A stretch of DNA of 64,000 nucleotides from Clostridium moniliforme. GTDB taxonomy: Bacteria > Bacillota > Clostridia > Clostridiales > Clostridiaceae. The stretch covers positions 124,001-188,000 of the forward strand of contig NZ_JAGGJZ010000004.1 of the NCBI RefSeq assembly GCF_017873235.1. The letters run 5' to 3'. Below the pieces are notes generated by a model that saw only the letters and a program-made list of their open reading frames with translations, was not told where the DNA came from and searched no databases. Of the stretch, positions 9,099 through 19,836 are shown piece after piece; within the stretch, counting starts at the first letter, position 1; every line of letters starts with the position of its first letter. A program made the translations under genes and the position numbers.

Positions 9099-9395
9099 AT
9101 GAACTCAGTTAATTCAAAGATAAAGAGCAAAGAAATGGATGTTCTTTTTGAAGCTATTTTAAAATTAGAAAATAAAGAGGAGTGCTATAAGTTTTTTGAG
9201 GATGTTGCAACAATAACAGAAGTTAAGGCTCTAGCTCAAAGAATGTATGTAGCTAGACTTTTAAAGGAAAAGAAAACATATACTGAGATTGCTGAGATTA
9301 CAGGAGCAAGTACGGCTACAATAAGCAGAGTTAATAGATGTTTAAATTATGGAAGTGATGGATATAATCTTGTTTTAGACAGGATTAACCTTTAA
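9099..9395 (+). CDS. YerC/YecD family TrpR-like DNA-binding protein
   Basis: A 98-residue protein of the TrpR-related YerC/YecD family. The carboxy half holds a helix-turn-helix (YTEIAEITGASTATISRVNR). The start at ATG 9099 has GGAGG eight bases upstream; earlier in-frame codons lack such a site. Members are small putative transcription regulators of uncertain ligand; tryptophan binding is not implied by the family membership. It sits alone between AIM24 and glmM. Confidence 0.88.
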   Translation: MNSVNSKIKSKEMDVLFEAILKLENKEECYKFFEDVATITEVKALAQRMYVARLLKEKKTYTEIAEITGASTATISRVNRCLNYGSDGYNLVLDRINL

Positions 9396-9423
9396 AAGTT
9401 GTCAATAAATAAATAAAATATTA

Positions 9424-9435
9424 TACTATATAGTA
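9424..9435. promoter_or_regulatory. TACTATATAGTA palindrome upstream of glmM
   Basis: A perfect 12-bp palindrome, TACTATATAGTA, lies 58 bases before glmM and overlaps a TATACT-like -10 element. The same 12 bases form the centre of the larger palindrome at 34684-34709. It may be a shared operator or only an AT-rich promoter coincidence. Confidence 0.3.
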
Positions 9436-9492
9436 GTTGAAAAAGTTAGAATTTTAAATGTAAAACGAAATAGAAGAAAGAGGTAAAATTTT

Positions 9493-10839
9493 ATGGGTAG
9501 AATGTTTGGAACTGATGGAGTAAGAGGAGTTGCAAATACTGAACTTACAGCAGAACTTGCATATAATCTTGGAAGAGCAGGAGCATATGTATTAACAGAA
9601 GCAGCTCATAAGCCAAAGATATTAGTTGCAAAGGATACAAGAATATCAGGAGATATGTTAGAAGCTGCTTTAGTTGCAGGTATATTATCAGTTGGAGCAG
9701 AAGCTGTTATTTTAGGAGTTATACCAACTCCAGCAGTAGCGCATTTAACTAGACAATATGGAGCTGATGCAGGAGTTATGATTTCAGCATCACATAATCC
9801 TGTAGAATATAATGGAATAAAATTCTTTAATAGTAAGGGATACAAACTTTCAGACGAATTAGAAGATGAAATACAAAGAGTAATAGAAACAAATTTTGAA
9901 GGTGTTCCAAGTCCAACAGGAATTTCACTTGGAAGAGAGATAGTTGAAGTTTCTGCATTAGATGATTATATTGAGTTTGCAAAAAGTACTATATCATCAA
10001 GTTTAAAAGGTATGAAAATAGCTTTAGATTGTGCAAATGGAGCATCTTATAAGGCATCAGTTAAAGCATTTAGAGATTTAGGGGCTGATGTATATGTTAT
10101 AAACGATAATCCAGATGGTACTAATATTAATGAAAATTGTGGATCAACTCATCCAGAAGAATTAATGGATTATGTAGTTAAAAAAGGTTGTGATTTAGGT
10201 TTCGCCTTTGATGGAGATGCAGATAGATGTTTAGCTGTAGATGAAAAAGGTAACTTAATAAATGGAGATTTTATATTAACATTATGTGCAAAACATCTTA
10301 AAGATATTGGAAGATTAAAAGATGATACTTTAGTTGTTACAGTAATGAGTAATTTAGGATTAAATATTGCTTGTGAAAAGCTTGGAATTAAAACTTTAAA
10401 AACTAAAGTTGGAGATAGATATGTTTTAGAAGAAATGAGAAATGGTGGTTATGTTCTAGGGGGAGAGCAATCAGGACATATAATCTTCTTAGAATGTAAT
10501 TCAACAGGGGACGGATTAGTTACAGCACTTCAAGTTGCATCAATAGTTAAGAGAAATAACAAGCCATTAAGTGAATTATGTTCAATAATGAAAGAACTTC
10601 CACAGGTTTTAGTAAATGCTAAAGTTCCTAATGAAATGAAGGATATTTATTTAAAGGATAAAGAAATAATAGAAGAAATAAAAAGAATGGAAAAATTAAT
10701 GGATGGAAAAGGAAGAGTTTTAATAAGACCTTCAGGTACAGAGCCATTAGTTAGAGTTATGCTAGAGGGAGAAGATCAAGAAGAAATTGATAAATTAGCT
10801 CATAATTTAGCAAATATGATATTAGAAAAATGTAAGTAA
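9493..10839 (+). CDS. glmM: Phosphoglucosamine mutase
   Basis: GlmM converts glucosamine-6-phosphate to glucosamine-1-phosphate for UDP-GlcNAc and peptidoglycan synthesis. The 448-residue protein has MFGTDGVRG at the start, the active-site serine in MISASHNP (Ser100, phosphorylated in the active enzyme), the metal-binding loop DGDADR, the sugar-specificity loop GGEQSGH and the phosphate-binding [12 protein letters not shown] near the end. The preceding pathway step is encoded at 20151 (glmS). AGAGG before the ATG sets the start. Confidence 0.97.
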   Translation: MGRMFGTDGVRGVANTELTAELAYNLGRAGAYVLTEAAHKPKILVAKDTRISGDMLEAALVAGILSVGAEAVILGVIPTPAVAHLTRQYGADAGVMISASHNPVEYNGIKFFNSKGYKLSDELEDEIQRVIETNFEGVPSPTGISLGREIVEVSALDDYIEFAKSTISSSLKGMKIALDCANGASYKASVKAFRDLGADVYVINDNPDGTNINENCGSTHPEELMDYVVKKGCDLGFAFDGDADRCLAVDEKGNLINGDFILTLCAKHLKDIGRLKDDTLVVTVMSNLGLNIACEKLGIKTLKTKVGDRYVLEEMRNGGYVLGGEQSGHIIFLECNSTGDGLVTALQVASIVKRNNKPLSELCSIMKELPQVLVNAKVPNEMKDIYLKDKEIIEEIKRMEKLMDGKGRVLIRPSGTEPLVRVMLEGEDQEEIDKLAHNLANMILEKCK

Positions 10840-10852
10840 TTTTTTATAATAA

Positions 10853-10897
10853 GGACTACTAATAAGTGAAATAATCATTTGTTATTAGTCTTTTTTT
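10853..10897 (+). terminator. Terminator after glmM
   Basis: ACTAATAA (10858-10865) pairs with TTATTAGT (10882-10889), with further imperfect pairs inside, followed by a run of seven T residues. Confidence 0.75.
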
Positions 10898-11147
10898 GTG
10901 TGAAAATATAATAAAAAATTATTTTTTGTAAATAAAATCAATTTAATTACATTTAATTCATTTTTATTGATTTTAATTACAGCTATAAGATAAATGCAGG
11001 TAAACAAAGATAAAGTGAGATAAACCTTATTAAATTATATGGATTAGGCTTGAATTAATTACAAAATTTAACTAAAGAGTTAAAATAAAAAAGGTTGATT
11101 TTTTTGAAAATTAATTAAGGCTACTATAAATTTAAGAGGTGAAACAA
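10898..11147. other. Intergenic region, nothing recognised
   Basis: About 250 bases of AT-rich DNA between the glmM terminator and the acetyltransferase gene. I see no open frame of note, no clear -35/-10 pair, no strong hairpin and no repeat. Confidence 0.5.
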
Positions 11148-11654
11148 ATGAAAAGAAGCAATATATCATTAAGACAGGAAGTTTTTAGAGATGATGCATT
11201 AATGATTATTGATTGGTTAAATGATTTTGAAATTACTAGATATTTAAATGAAGATAGTCAAATTTGTACACATATTAAAAATATAATTGAAAATTCTAAT
11301 AACCCAGTTCTTACACCTATTTTTAATCAAAATGGAAGTTTTTTTATGATTGATAAGAAAGAAGAACCAATAGGCTTTTTAAAATTAGTTCCCAAAAGAG
11401 ATAAAGCAGAGATAGTAATTGCAATAGGAAATAAGGATGAATGGGGAAAGGGAATAGGTCCTAATGTAGTTTTACAAGGATTAAAAACTGCATTTTTTGA
11501 CTGGAGAGTTAATGAAGTTATAGCAAAGGTTAAATATGATAACAACAGATCAAGAAGGGTTTTTGAGAAAATTGGATTTGAAATGGATAAAAATTTATCT
11601 AATGAGGTTCAATATAATTTAACTATGATGGATTTTTTTAAACAAATAGCTTAG
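11148..11654 (+). CDS. GNAT family N-acetyltransferase
   Basis: A 168-residue acetyl-CoA-dependent acetyltransferase of the RimJ/RimL-like GNAT group. Residues ~5-25 match the family opening (ISLRQEVFRDDALMIIDWL), the acetyl-CoA loop is in GNKDEWGKGIGPNVV, and the final motif NNRSRRVFEKIGFE is typical. The acceptor substrate cannot be read from the sequence. ATG 11148 has GAGGTG six bases before it; an upstream GTG at 11139 lies inside that ribosome site and is less likely. Confidence 0.85.
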   Translation: MKRSNISLRQEVFRDDALMIIDWLNDFEITRYLNEDSQICTHIKNIIENSNNPVLTPIFNQNGSFFMIDKKEEPIGFLKLVPKRDKAEIVIAIGNKDEWGKGIGPNVVLQGLKTAFFDWRVNEVIAKVKYDNNRSRRVFEKIGFEMDKNLSNEVQYNLTMMDFFKQIA

Positions 11655-11696
11655 GTAAAACTAAGATTTATAAAAATGGTATTATAAAAAAATAAA

Positions 11697-11727
11697 AAAC
11701 TCTCTGAGTAATTCAGAGAGTTTTTTT
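11697..11727. terminator. Bidirectional terminator between acetyltransferase and thiT
   Basis: Perfect 9-bp stem ACTCTCTGA (11699-11707) with TCAGAGAGT (11713-11721), flanked by A residues on one side and T residues on the other, so it can stop transcripts from both convergent genes. Confidence 0.9.
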
Positions 11728-11730
11728 ATA

Positions 11731-12429
11731 TTAAGCATTTATTGGTTTAAAACTTATGTAGTTTGGATTAATCATTTTAATAATTCTTTCTGTTGGTATT
11801 AATTTTACTATAACCATACAAATAACCATTTCAGCACCAACTAATGGTAGATTTACCATTAATGAATATAAAACAGCTCCCATTCCAGCTGGAGCATAAG
11901 ATCCAAAGAATACAACTCCTGAAATGAAGTGACATAAGAATTTAGTGAAAAAAGCAACAAATATTCCAAGCAATCTTTTATTTCTAAAGACTTTTAAACC
12001 AGCTAGTCCCATTGCTAATGATGGAAGTGGATAGTCAAATAACATTTGTACTGGGTGGATTATAAATGGGTCTGTTAATAAATTTATTAATCCATATAAA
12101 AATCCAGTTAAAAATCCAACTTCTTTTCCATAAGCAAATGCAATTATTAATATAGGAACCATACAACCTAAAGTAATGCTACCTCCTTGAGGGAATCTAT
12201 AAAGTCTAAATACATTAAGTATAGTTGCAAGAGCTAGTGCAATTCCAATATGAGTTATAATTCTAGCATTAAGTTTAATCTTTTTAAACTTAAATATAGC
12301 GATAAATATAGCTAAACAAGCAATTATTGTAAGTATTACCATAGGATCCTTGATAATAGTTTCAAATTTTTCTGGAAGATTAGTATATAGTTTACTAAAT
12401 CTTTCACCCCAGTCTTTAAAAAATTCCAT
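11731..12429 (-). CDS. thiT: ThiT, thiamine-specific S component of an ECF transporter
   Basis: ThiT binds thiamine in the membrane and works with a shared ECF energising module (not in this window). The 232-residue protein has six predicted membrane helices, with recognisable segments RFPQGGSITLGCMVPILI, GFLTGFLYGLINLLTDP and FVAFFTKFLCHFISGVVFFGSYAP that include the residues contributing to the thiamine pocket in this family. The TPP riboswitch directly upstream supports the substrate. The ribosome site AGGAGG lies eight bases before the ATG and six bases after the riboswitch P1 stem. Confidence 0.94.
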   Translation of the reverse strand: MEFFKDWGERFSKLYTNLPEKFETIIKDPMVILTIIACLAIFIAIFKFKKIKLNARIITHIGIALALATILNVFRLYRFPQGGSITLGCMVPILIIAFAYGKEVGFLTGFLYGLINLLTDPFIIHPVQMLFDYPLPSLAMGLAGLKVFRNKRLLGIFVAFFTKFLCHFISGVVFFGSYAPAGMGAVLYSLMVNLPLVGAEMVICMVIVKLIPTERIIKMINPNYISFKPINA

Positions 12430-12448
12430 AAAAAAAACCTCCTATATT

Positions 12449-12562
12449 GTGCTAGAAGGACGCATGAAAACTTAATTGCTTTCCTACGCTGGTATTAACC
12501 AGATCAGGTTAAAGGGTTAATGCTTACAAAGCATCTCTCAGCCAATTTGGCACCCCTAGCAC
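12449..12562 (-). promoter_or_regulatory. TPP riboswitch (thi-box) controlling thiT
   Basis: On the minus strand the leader carries the thi-box signatures GGGGTGCC, GGCTGAGA, ACCCTTTAACCTGATCTGG and TACCAGCGTAGG. P1 is a perfect 7-bp stem, GTGCTAG (12562-12556) with CTAGCAC (12455-12449). P1 ends six bases before the thiT ribosome site and I see no T-run terminator, so control by blocking translation start is the simpler reading. Binding of thiamine pyrophosphate should lower ThiT synthesis. Confidence 0.96.
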
Positions 12563-12595
12563 ATTTATAAATTAATATTTTATATTATATAATAT

Positions 12596-12624
12596 ATTTT
12601 AGTATTAATATATTAAAGTGTCAA
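12596..12624 (-). promoter_or_regulatory. Promoter of thiT
   Basis: Consensus -35 TTGACA (12624-12619), 17-base spacer, -10 TAAAAT (12601-12596), placed just before the riboswitch. Confidence 0.8.
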
Positions 12625-12699
12625 TAAATTGATATTATTTATATAGTAATTATAGAATTAGAATTATGAATAAATAAGAGTTTTAAAGGAGATGATAAA

Positions 12700-13332
12700 A
12701 TGAATGTTTTTGATTTAACTCATTTTATAGAGGATAGAATGAGTGCCTATTCAGAAGAAGAAAAAGCAAAAATAACTACTTTATCAACTATAAAAGAAAA
12801 TGGATATAATGTATTAAAAATTAAGCTAACAACTCATACAGGAACTCATATAGATTTACCAAAACATATATTTGAGGATGGGGTTGGATTAGATGAAGTT
12901 AATATAGAAAAATTTATAGGTAGGGCTATTATTATTGATTGCAGAAATGTAAAAATTATAGATAAAGAGTTTTTGATTAATTATATAAAAGAAATAGAAA
13001 ATGCAGAATATTTAATATTGAAAACAGGATGGGAAAAATATTGGAATAAAAATGAATATTTTAGTGAATATCCTATATTAAGTGTTGAAGGAGCAAATTT
13101 CCTAGGAAATATTGAAAGTTTATGTGGAATTGGGGTAGATTGTATATCAGTAGATGGAGAAAATAACGAAGAACTAATAAATCATAAAATATTATTATCT
13201 AAAGGGAAGATAATAATAGAAAATTTATGTTCACTAAATAAAATAAATTCTAAGTTTAAAATAATATTATCACCATTAAAATTAAAAAGCGCGGATGGGT
13301 CACCAACAAGAGTATATGGAATTGTAGAATAA
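12700..13332 (+). CDS. Cyclase family protein (kynurenine formamidase-like)
   Basis: A 210-residue metal-dependent hydrolase of the cyclase family (PF04199), which includes bacterial kynurenine formamidases and isatin hydrolases. The diagnostic metal site HTGTHIDLPKH is at about residues 46-56, and a second metal-binding part is the GVDCISVDG segment near residue 150. The true substrate is unknown: no tryptophan-degradation genes lie nearby. It starts with a good GGAG ribosome site and is the only gene of its unit, ending at a terminator. Confidence 0.85.
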   Translation: MNVFDLTHFIEDRMSAYSEEEKAKITTLSTIKENGYNVLKIKLTTHTGTHIDLPKHIFEDGVGLDEVNIEKFIGRAIIIDCRNVKIIDKEFLINYIKEIENAEYLILKTGWEKYWNKNEYFSEYPILSVEGANFLGNIESLCGIGVDCISVDGENNEELINHKILLSKGKIIIENLCSLNKINSKFKIILSPLKLKSADGSPTRVYGIVE

Positions 13333-13333
13333 A

Positions 13334-13363
13334 AAAAAGATAGTTTAAAAAACTATCTTTTTT
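13334..13363. terminator. Bidirectional terminator between cyclase gene and tRNA
   Basis: AAAAAGATAGTTT with AAACTATCTTTTT around a short A/T loop; A and T runs on the two sides let it serve both the plus-strand gene and the minus-strand tRNA. Confidence 0.85.
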
Positions 13364-13364
13364 A

Positions 13365-13440
<76 letters not shown>

Positions 13441-13555
13441 ATATTATGTTTTGCTATGAGTTAACTATACTCTTAATAAATATTTTTGTCAACTTATTAA
13501 TAAGATAAAGATAAATTATATTTTTATGAAACTACTTCATTATAATGTGATTTTA

Positions 13556-14954
<1,399 letters not shown>

Positions 14955-14983
14955 AGTTATTTTAGTTAATTTAATATAAAAGT

Positions 14984-15016
14984 AAAAGAGTGCCGAATTT
15001 TTGTCGACACTCTTTT
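14984..15016. terminator. Bidirectional terminator between collagen-like gene and ABC exporter
   Basis: AAAAGAGTG (14984-14992) pairs with CACTCTTTT (15008-15016), with extra pairs from CCGA/TCGA inside; it serves both convergent genes. Confidence 0.88.
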
Positions 15017-15046
15017 CTTATATAAGTAGAGTTTTTTACTAAAATA

Positions 15047-16918
15047 TTAAGCGGTAATTTCATCTTGAGAAAATTGGCTATTATAAAGATCTGCATAAAA
15101 ACCATCTTTTTCAAGTAGTTCATCATGAGTACCTTGTTCTATAACAGTACCATGATTCATAACTAATATTAAATCAGCATCCTTAATTGTTGAAAGTCTA
15201 TGGGCAATGACAAAATTTGTTCTACCTTTCATAAGTCTTGTCATAGCATTTTGAATATAAGTTTCTGTTCTTGTATCAACTGAACTTGTTGCTTCATCCA
15301 ATATTAATACCTTTGGATTAGCAAGTATTGCCCTAGCTATAGTTAATAATTGTTTTTGTCCTTGAGATATATTTGAAGCTTCTTCGTTTAATATTGTGTC
15401 ATAGCCATTAGGTAATGTTCTTATGAAGTGATCTGCATGTGCAGCTTTTGCAGCTCTAACAATTTCTTCAAAGGTAGCATCATCTTTACCATAACCAATA
15501 TTATCTTTAATGCTTCCATTAAATAACCAAGTATCTTGAAGTACCATACCAAACATGCTTCTTAAATATCCACGACTAAATTTTGTTATATCAACTCCAT
15601 CAAATGTTATTTCTCCACCATTTAATTCATAAAATCTCATCATAAGATTTATTAAAGTTGTTTTACCAGCACCTGTTGGACCAACAATTGCAATTGTTTG
15701 ACCTTCCTTAGCAGATACTTGCATATCTTTCATTAATATTTGATCTTTGTCATAACCAAATTTAACATGTTTAAAATCAACATTTCCCTTAGGGTTATCA
15801 AGAGTTAAAGGGTTAATAGGATCACTAACTACTTCTTCTTCATTTAATATTTCGAATACTCTTTCTGCTGAAGCCATTGTTGATTGAAGAATATTTGCAA
15901 TATTGGCAGTTTGATTAATCATCTGAGTAAACTGTCTTGAGTATTGAATAAATGATTGTATATATCCAACGCTTAATTTATTTTTTGTAACTAATATACC
16001 ACCAACAACAGCAATAATTACATAGCCTATATTATTTATTAAATTCATTAAAGGCATAATTAAACCTGACATAAATTGTGCCTTCCAGGATGAATTATAT
16101 AATTTATCATTGATTTCATCAAACTCTTTAATAGCTTTCTTTTCATGTCCAAAAGCTTTAACTACAGTATGACCAGTATAAACTTCTTCAACGTGTCCAT
16201 TAAGCTTACCAAGTTCCCTTTGTTGAGCTGTAAAGAACTTTTGTGATTTACCAATTATAGGTCTAGTTGCAATAACACATATGGGAAGAGTTAAAATACA
16301 TATTAATGTTAGCAATGGACTTATTGTAAGCATCATAATTGTAATACCAATCATTGAAATTACAGCTGTAATTAATTGAGTTAAACTTTGTTGAAGAGTA
16401 CTACTTATATTATCAACATCATTTGTAACTCTACTTAATATATCACCCTTTGAATTAGAGTCGAAATATTTCATTGGAAGTCTATTTAATTTTTCATCAA
16501 CATCACGTCTCATATCCCTTACAGTATTTTGAGCAACTCCAGCCATTATATATTGTTGTAAATACATGAATGTAGCACTTAATACATAAAAGAATAAAAG
16601 TAATAAGATGTAATGTGTTAATTTGGAAAAATCAATTGAAGCTCCAGGAATCCCTTTAAATTTAGCGATCATACCCTCAAGTATTACGTTAATAGTTTCT
16701 CCAAGTAATTTTGGACTAAATACAGTAAATGCTGTACTTATTATAGCCATAAAGATTACAACAATTAATTTAATTCTATGTGGTTTTAAATATTTTAAAA
16801 GTCTTATGCTTGTACCTTTGAAGTTCTTGGCTTTTTCACCGCCCATTACAACTCCATGTCCACCGCGATTTCCACCCATAAAACCATTATTTTTTTTATT
16901 ATTTTTATCTATGCTCAT
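15047..16918 (-). CDS. ABC exporter subunit with catalytic NBD (heterodimer partner 2)
   Basis: A 623-residue half-transporter: six membrane helices (about 60-350) and a nucleotide-binding domain with Walker A GPTGAGKTT, Walker B VLILDEATSS with the catalytic glutamate, and a non-standard signature NISQGQKQ in place of SGGQ. That deviation is what one expects of the partner contributing to the degenerate ATP site in LmrCD/BmrCD/TM287-288-type exporters. The start at ATG 16918 follows GAGGAGG by nine bases, and it overlaps the end of the upstream partner gene by 14 bases, so equal synthesis is likely. The exported substrate is unknown; drug or lipid export is typical. Confidence 0.9.
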   Translation of the reverse strand: MSIDKNNKKNNGFMGGNRGGHGVVMGGEKAKNFKGTSIRLLKYLKPHRIKLIVVIFMAIISTAFTVFSPKLLGETINVILEGMIAKFKGIPGASIDFSKLTHYILLLLFFYVLSATFMYLQQYIMAGVAQNTVRDMRRDVDEKLNRLPMKYFDSNSKGDILSRVTNDVDNISSTLQQSLTQLITAVISMIGITIMMLTISPLLTLICILTLPICVIATRPIIGKSQKFFTAQQRELGKLNGHVEEVYTGHTVVKAFGHEKKAIKEFDEINDKLYNSSWKAQFMSGLIMPLMNLINNIGYVIIAVVGGILVTKNKLSVGYIQSFIQYSRQFTQMINQTANIANILQSTMASAERVFEILNEEEVVSDPINPLTLDNPKGNVDFKHVKFGYDKDQILMKDMQVSAKEGQTIAIVGPTGAGKTTLINLMMRFYELNGGEITFDGVDITKFSRGYLRSMFGMVLQDTWLFNGSIKDNIGYGKDDATFEEIVRAAKAAHADHFIRTLPNGYDTILNEEASNISQGQKQLLTIARAILANPKVLILDEATSSVDTRTETYIQNAMTRLMKGRTNFVIAHRLSTIKDADLILVMNHGTVIEQGTHDELLEKDGFYADLYNSQFSQDEITA

Positions 16919-18644
16919 TTGAAAGTTCCTCCTCTGAAAGTTGTGATGAGGCAATTTCTTGATAAATTGCACAGTTTTTAAGTAATTCTTTGTGAGTACC
17001 AATGCCAACAATGTTACCTTCATCTAAAACTAATATTCTATCAGCATCCATTATTGTACTTACTCTTTGAGCTACTATAATAACAGCAGAGTTTTTAGTT
17101 TCACTTTTTAAGGCAGCTCTAAGTTTTGCATCTGTTTTAAAATCTAGTGCAGAAAAACTATCATCAAAAAGATAAATTTCAGGTTTTCTAACTAAAGCAC
17201 GAGCTATAGCAAGTCTTTGCTTTTGACCACCTGAGAAGTTTTTACCATTTTGTTCAACTATTGATTCAAATCCATTTTCTTTTTCAGTTATAAATTCATA
17301 GGATTGAGCTATTTTTGCTGCATGAATTAATTCATCTTCTGTTGCATCTTCTTTACCATATCTTAAGTTTTCACCAATTGTTCCAGAAAAAAGTACAGCT
17401 TTTTGAGGAACAAAACCAATTTTATTTCTAAGATTCTCTTGAGAAATATTTTTTATATTAACTCCATCTACTAATATTTCACCCTTTGAAACATCATAAA
17501 ATCTTGTTATAAGATTTAATATAGTAGATTTTCCAGATCCTGTACCACCAATAATTGCAGTAGTTTCACCTGGATTAGTTTTGAAAGAAATGTTATTTAA
17601 TGCTGGGTTTTCAGCACCAGGATAGAAGTAAGATACATTTTTAAATTCAACATATCCTTTTTCATTATTTTCATTTATTAAATTATTAGAATCATTAATA
17701 CTAGGTTCCATATTTAAAACTTCATTTATTCTTTCAGCAGAAGCAGAAGCTCTAGGTATCATTATAAATAACATACTTACCATTATAAGTGAGAACATTA
17801 TTTGCATTACATATTGTAAGAATGCCATAAGATTACCAACTTCCATAACACCGCTGTTTATTCTATTTGCACCAAACCAAAGTATTGCAACAGAAGTTAA
17901 ATTTAATATAAGCATTAATAATGGCATTAATAATGCAGTTATTTTATTTACTTTTATTGCATTATTAGTAAAATCATCATTTGCTTCATCAAATCTTTTC
18001 TTTTCAAAAGATTGTTTATTAAAAGCTCTTATAACTCTTATACCAGTAAGATTTTCTCTTAAAATTCTATTTATTTTATCAAGTTTAACTTGCATTGCCT
18101 TAAACATTGGCATACCTTTTTTTCCTATTACAAATATGGTAATAATAACAATAGGCATTGAAACTAAAAGTATTAGTGAAAGTTTCTTATTAACTGAAAT
18201 TGCCATTATAATACCACCAATACATGTAAGTGGGGCAGTTACCATCATTCTTAGAATCATAATAACAACTTGTTGAATTTGATTAACATCATTTGTAGTT
18301 CTAGTAATTAATGATGCAGTACCAATTGTATCAATTTCATTTAGTGAAAAAGTTTCAGCTCTAGTAAATATTTTTCTTCTTAAATCTCTACCAAGCCCCA
18401 TTGAAACTTTAGATGAAATAAAGCTGGCAAAAATTGTACATATACTTCCTATGAAAGCTACACAAATCATAATGCCACCAATTTTTAGTATATAATTAAC
18501 ATCTCCTTTAATTATACCTGTATCAACTATTTCAGATAGTAATGTTGGAAGATATAATTGAGCCATAGTTTGGATAAACAATAGTATTAGTATAAATATT
18601 AATTGTTTACTATAAGGCTTTAAATGTTTAAATAATTTCAACAT
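16905..18644 (-). CDS. ABC exporter subunit with degenerate NBD (heterodimer partner 1)
   Basis: A 579-residue half-transporter with six membrane helices followed by a nucleotide-binding domain: Walker A GGTGSGKST, signature FSGGQKQR, and Walker B IYLFDDSFSALD. The catalytic Walker B glutamate is replaced by aspartate, the usual mark of the non-hydrolysing site of heterodimeric exporters. Together with the altered signature in the next gene, this predicts one active and one degenerate ATP site. The gene lies 15 bases downstream of a MarR regulator and is probably cotranscribed with it. Confidence 0.92.
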   Translation of the reverse strand: MLKLFKHLKPYSKQLIFILILLFIQTMAQLYLPTLLSEIVDTGIIKGDVNYILKIGGIMICVAFIGSICTIFASFISSKVSMGLGRDLRRKIFTRAETFSLNEIDTIGTASLITRTTNDVNQIQQVVIMILRMMVTAPLTCIGGIIMAISVNKKLSLILLVSMPIVIITIFVIGKKGMPMFKAMQVKLDKINRILRENLTGIRVIRAFNKQSFEKKRFDEANDDFTNNAIKVNKITALLMPLLMLILNLTSVAILWFGANRINSGVMEVGNLMAFLQYVMQIMFSLIMVSMLFIMIPRASASAERINEVLNMEPSINDSNNLINENNEKGYVEFKNVSYFYPGAENPALNNISFKTNPGETTAIIGGTGSGKSTILNLITRFYDVSKGEILVDGVNIKNISQENLRNKIGFVPQKAVLFSGTIGENLRYGKEDATEDELIHAAKIAQSYEFITEKENGFESIVEQNGKNFSGGQKQRLAIARALVRKPEIYLFDDSFSALDFKTDAKLRAALKSETKNSAVIIVAQRVSTIMDADRILVLDEGNIVGIGTHKELLKNCAIYQEIASSQLSEEELSNEHR

Positions 18645-18658
18645 ATAAATCTCACTCC

Positions 18659-19114
18659 TTAAGTAATATTTTGTGTCTTTTCTTTATGATTTTTTAAGTT
18701 GTTTTTTACCTTATTTAATAGCTCCTTTAAAGAGTCTATTTCTTTTTCTGTAAAGTTGTCTAAGCAAACATTATCAATATCAGTTACTATAGCTTTAAGT
18801 TCAACACAAGCATGTATTCCTTTTTCAGTTAAATGTATTCTTGAAATTCTTTGATCATTTTCATCAGAAGTCCTTTTTATAAAACCTGATTTTTCTAACC
18901 TTTTAATCATTACAGTTATAGTAGCAGGTTTTAAATTTAACTTCTTTGCTAACTCTTTTTGACTTAAGCCATCATTATCATATAAGGCATATAAAAGAGG
19001 GGGTTGTCCTGGATATAAACCTTCTTTTTCTAAGGTTTTATGGCTTAATGAAAAATGTAATCTTATTACTTCCCCTAATAGTTTATGGAAAGAAAAATCA
19101 ATCTTATTACTCAT
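18659..19114 (-). CDS. MarR family transcriptional regulator
   Basis: A 151-residue winged-helix repressor: the recognition region is LSQKELAKKLNLKPATITVMIKRLEKSGFIKR, followed by the wing DENDQRISRIHLTEKG, both classic MarR features. It is the first gene of a three-gene unit with the two ABC exporter subunits, so the simplest role is ligand-relieved repression of its own operon. A palindrome at 19134-19151, between the promoter area and the start codon, is a fitting operator. The inducing compound is unknown. Confidence 0.93.
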   Translation of the reverse strand: MSNKIDFSFHKLLGEVIRLHFSLSHKTLEKEGLYPGQPPLLYALYDNDGLSQKELAKKLNLKPATITVMIKRLEKSGFIKRTSDENDQRISRIHLTEKGIHACVELKAIVTDIDNVCLDNFTEKEIDSLKELLNKVKNNLKNHKEKTQNIT

Positions 19115-19133
19115 ATGCTACTCCTTTCTAAAT

Positions 19134-19151
19134 TAATTAGTCGTCTAATTA
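19134..19151. promoter_or_regulatory. Putative MarR operator
   Basis: TAATTAG, a 4-base spacer TCGT, then CTAATTA: a perfect inverted repeat 20 bases before the marR start codon. Size and position suit a MarR dimer site; this is inference. Confidence 0.5.
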
Positions 19152-19308
19152 TTTTAATATTGTAGTACTATTTTTAATAAAAAACAAGTAGCAAATTTCT
19201 TAATTTTATTTTATTATTTTTTATATTAGACAATGTAAAAGTTTATATGTTAAAAAAAGTTTTTATGATTTAAATAACAAAAATATTTATAAAGGATGAT
19301 AGAAATAA

Positions 19309-19569
19309 ATGAATTATGTTTATATTATAAAGTGCAAGGATAACTCATTATATACAGGTTGGACTAATAATTTAGAAGAAAGATTTAAGGCACATTCAGA
19401 AGGCAGAGGTGCAAAGTATACTAAAGGGAGAGGACCACTAGAATTAGTTTATTTTGAAGAGTATGAAAATAAAGTTGATGCAATGAAAAGAGAGTGGAAA
19501 ATTAAAAAGCTAAATAAAAAAGACAAACTTAAGTTAATTGATAATTTTAATAAAAAAGGGAAAAAGTGA
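19309..19569 (+). CDS. GIY-YIG nuclease superfamily protein (UPF0213)
   Basis: An 86-residue protein whose amino end YVYIIKCKDNSLYTGWTNN is the GIY-YIG core in the YhbQ/UPF0213 form, with the conserved arginine in LEERFKAHSEGRGAKYTKGR and a glutamate in the KREWKIKKL segment. The fold is that of single-domain nucleases; the cellular substrate of this small family is not firmly known. It is transcribed towards the glmS ribozyme, from which it is separated by about 140 bases. Confidence 0.9.
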   Translation: MNYVYIIKCKDNSLYTGWTNNLEERFKAHSEGRGAKYTKGRGPLELVYFEEYENKVDAMKREWKIKKLNKKDKLKLIDNFNKKGKK

Positions 19570-19613
19570 TGCAATTTGTATCAAAATATCAAATGAAAAG
19601 TATTTTAATTATG

Positions 19614-19641
19614 TAGACAAAGAAAAAAATTATGATAAAAT
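19614..19641 (+). promoter_or_regulatory. Possible promoter of glmS
   Basis: TAGACA, 16 bases, TAAAAT, about 70 bases before the ribozyme cleavage site. It is a moderate match to a vegetative promoter and no better candidate is seen. Confidence 0.35.
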
Positions 19642-19756
19642 AATCATAGGTATAAAATTTCATAAAAAAGGAAGTGAGTATTATAGAAATAAATTTTTAA
19701 AAAAATAAAAAGCGCCAGAACTTAAGTAAGTTATTCTAATGAAATGAAAGCTTTTG

Positions 19757-19826
19757 AGGAAACTTAAAAAGAAAGCTATTGCATTATTTTTGAGTAAGTT
19801 TGCCTAGCCAAATCGAAGATTTGGAG
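19757..19826 (+). repeat. Copy 1 of the 70-bp repeat in the ribozyme P1 arm
   Basis: This copy and the one at 19837-19906 differ at three positions. Each holds two hairpins: an AAACTTA.../...TAAGTTT arm with AAAAA/TTTTT pairs, and a perfect CCAAATC-GAA-GATTTGG stem-loop. Confidence 0.9.
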
Positions 19827-19836
19827 GGATTTTAAA

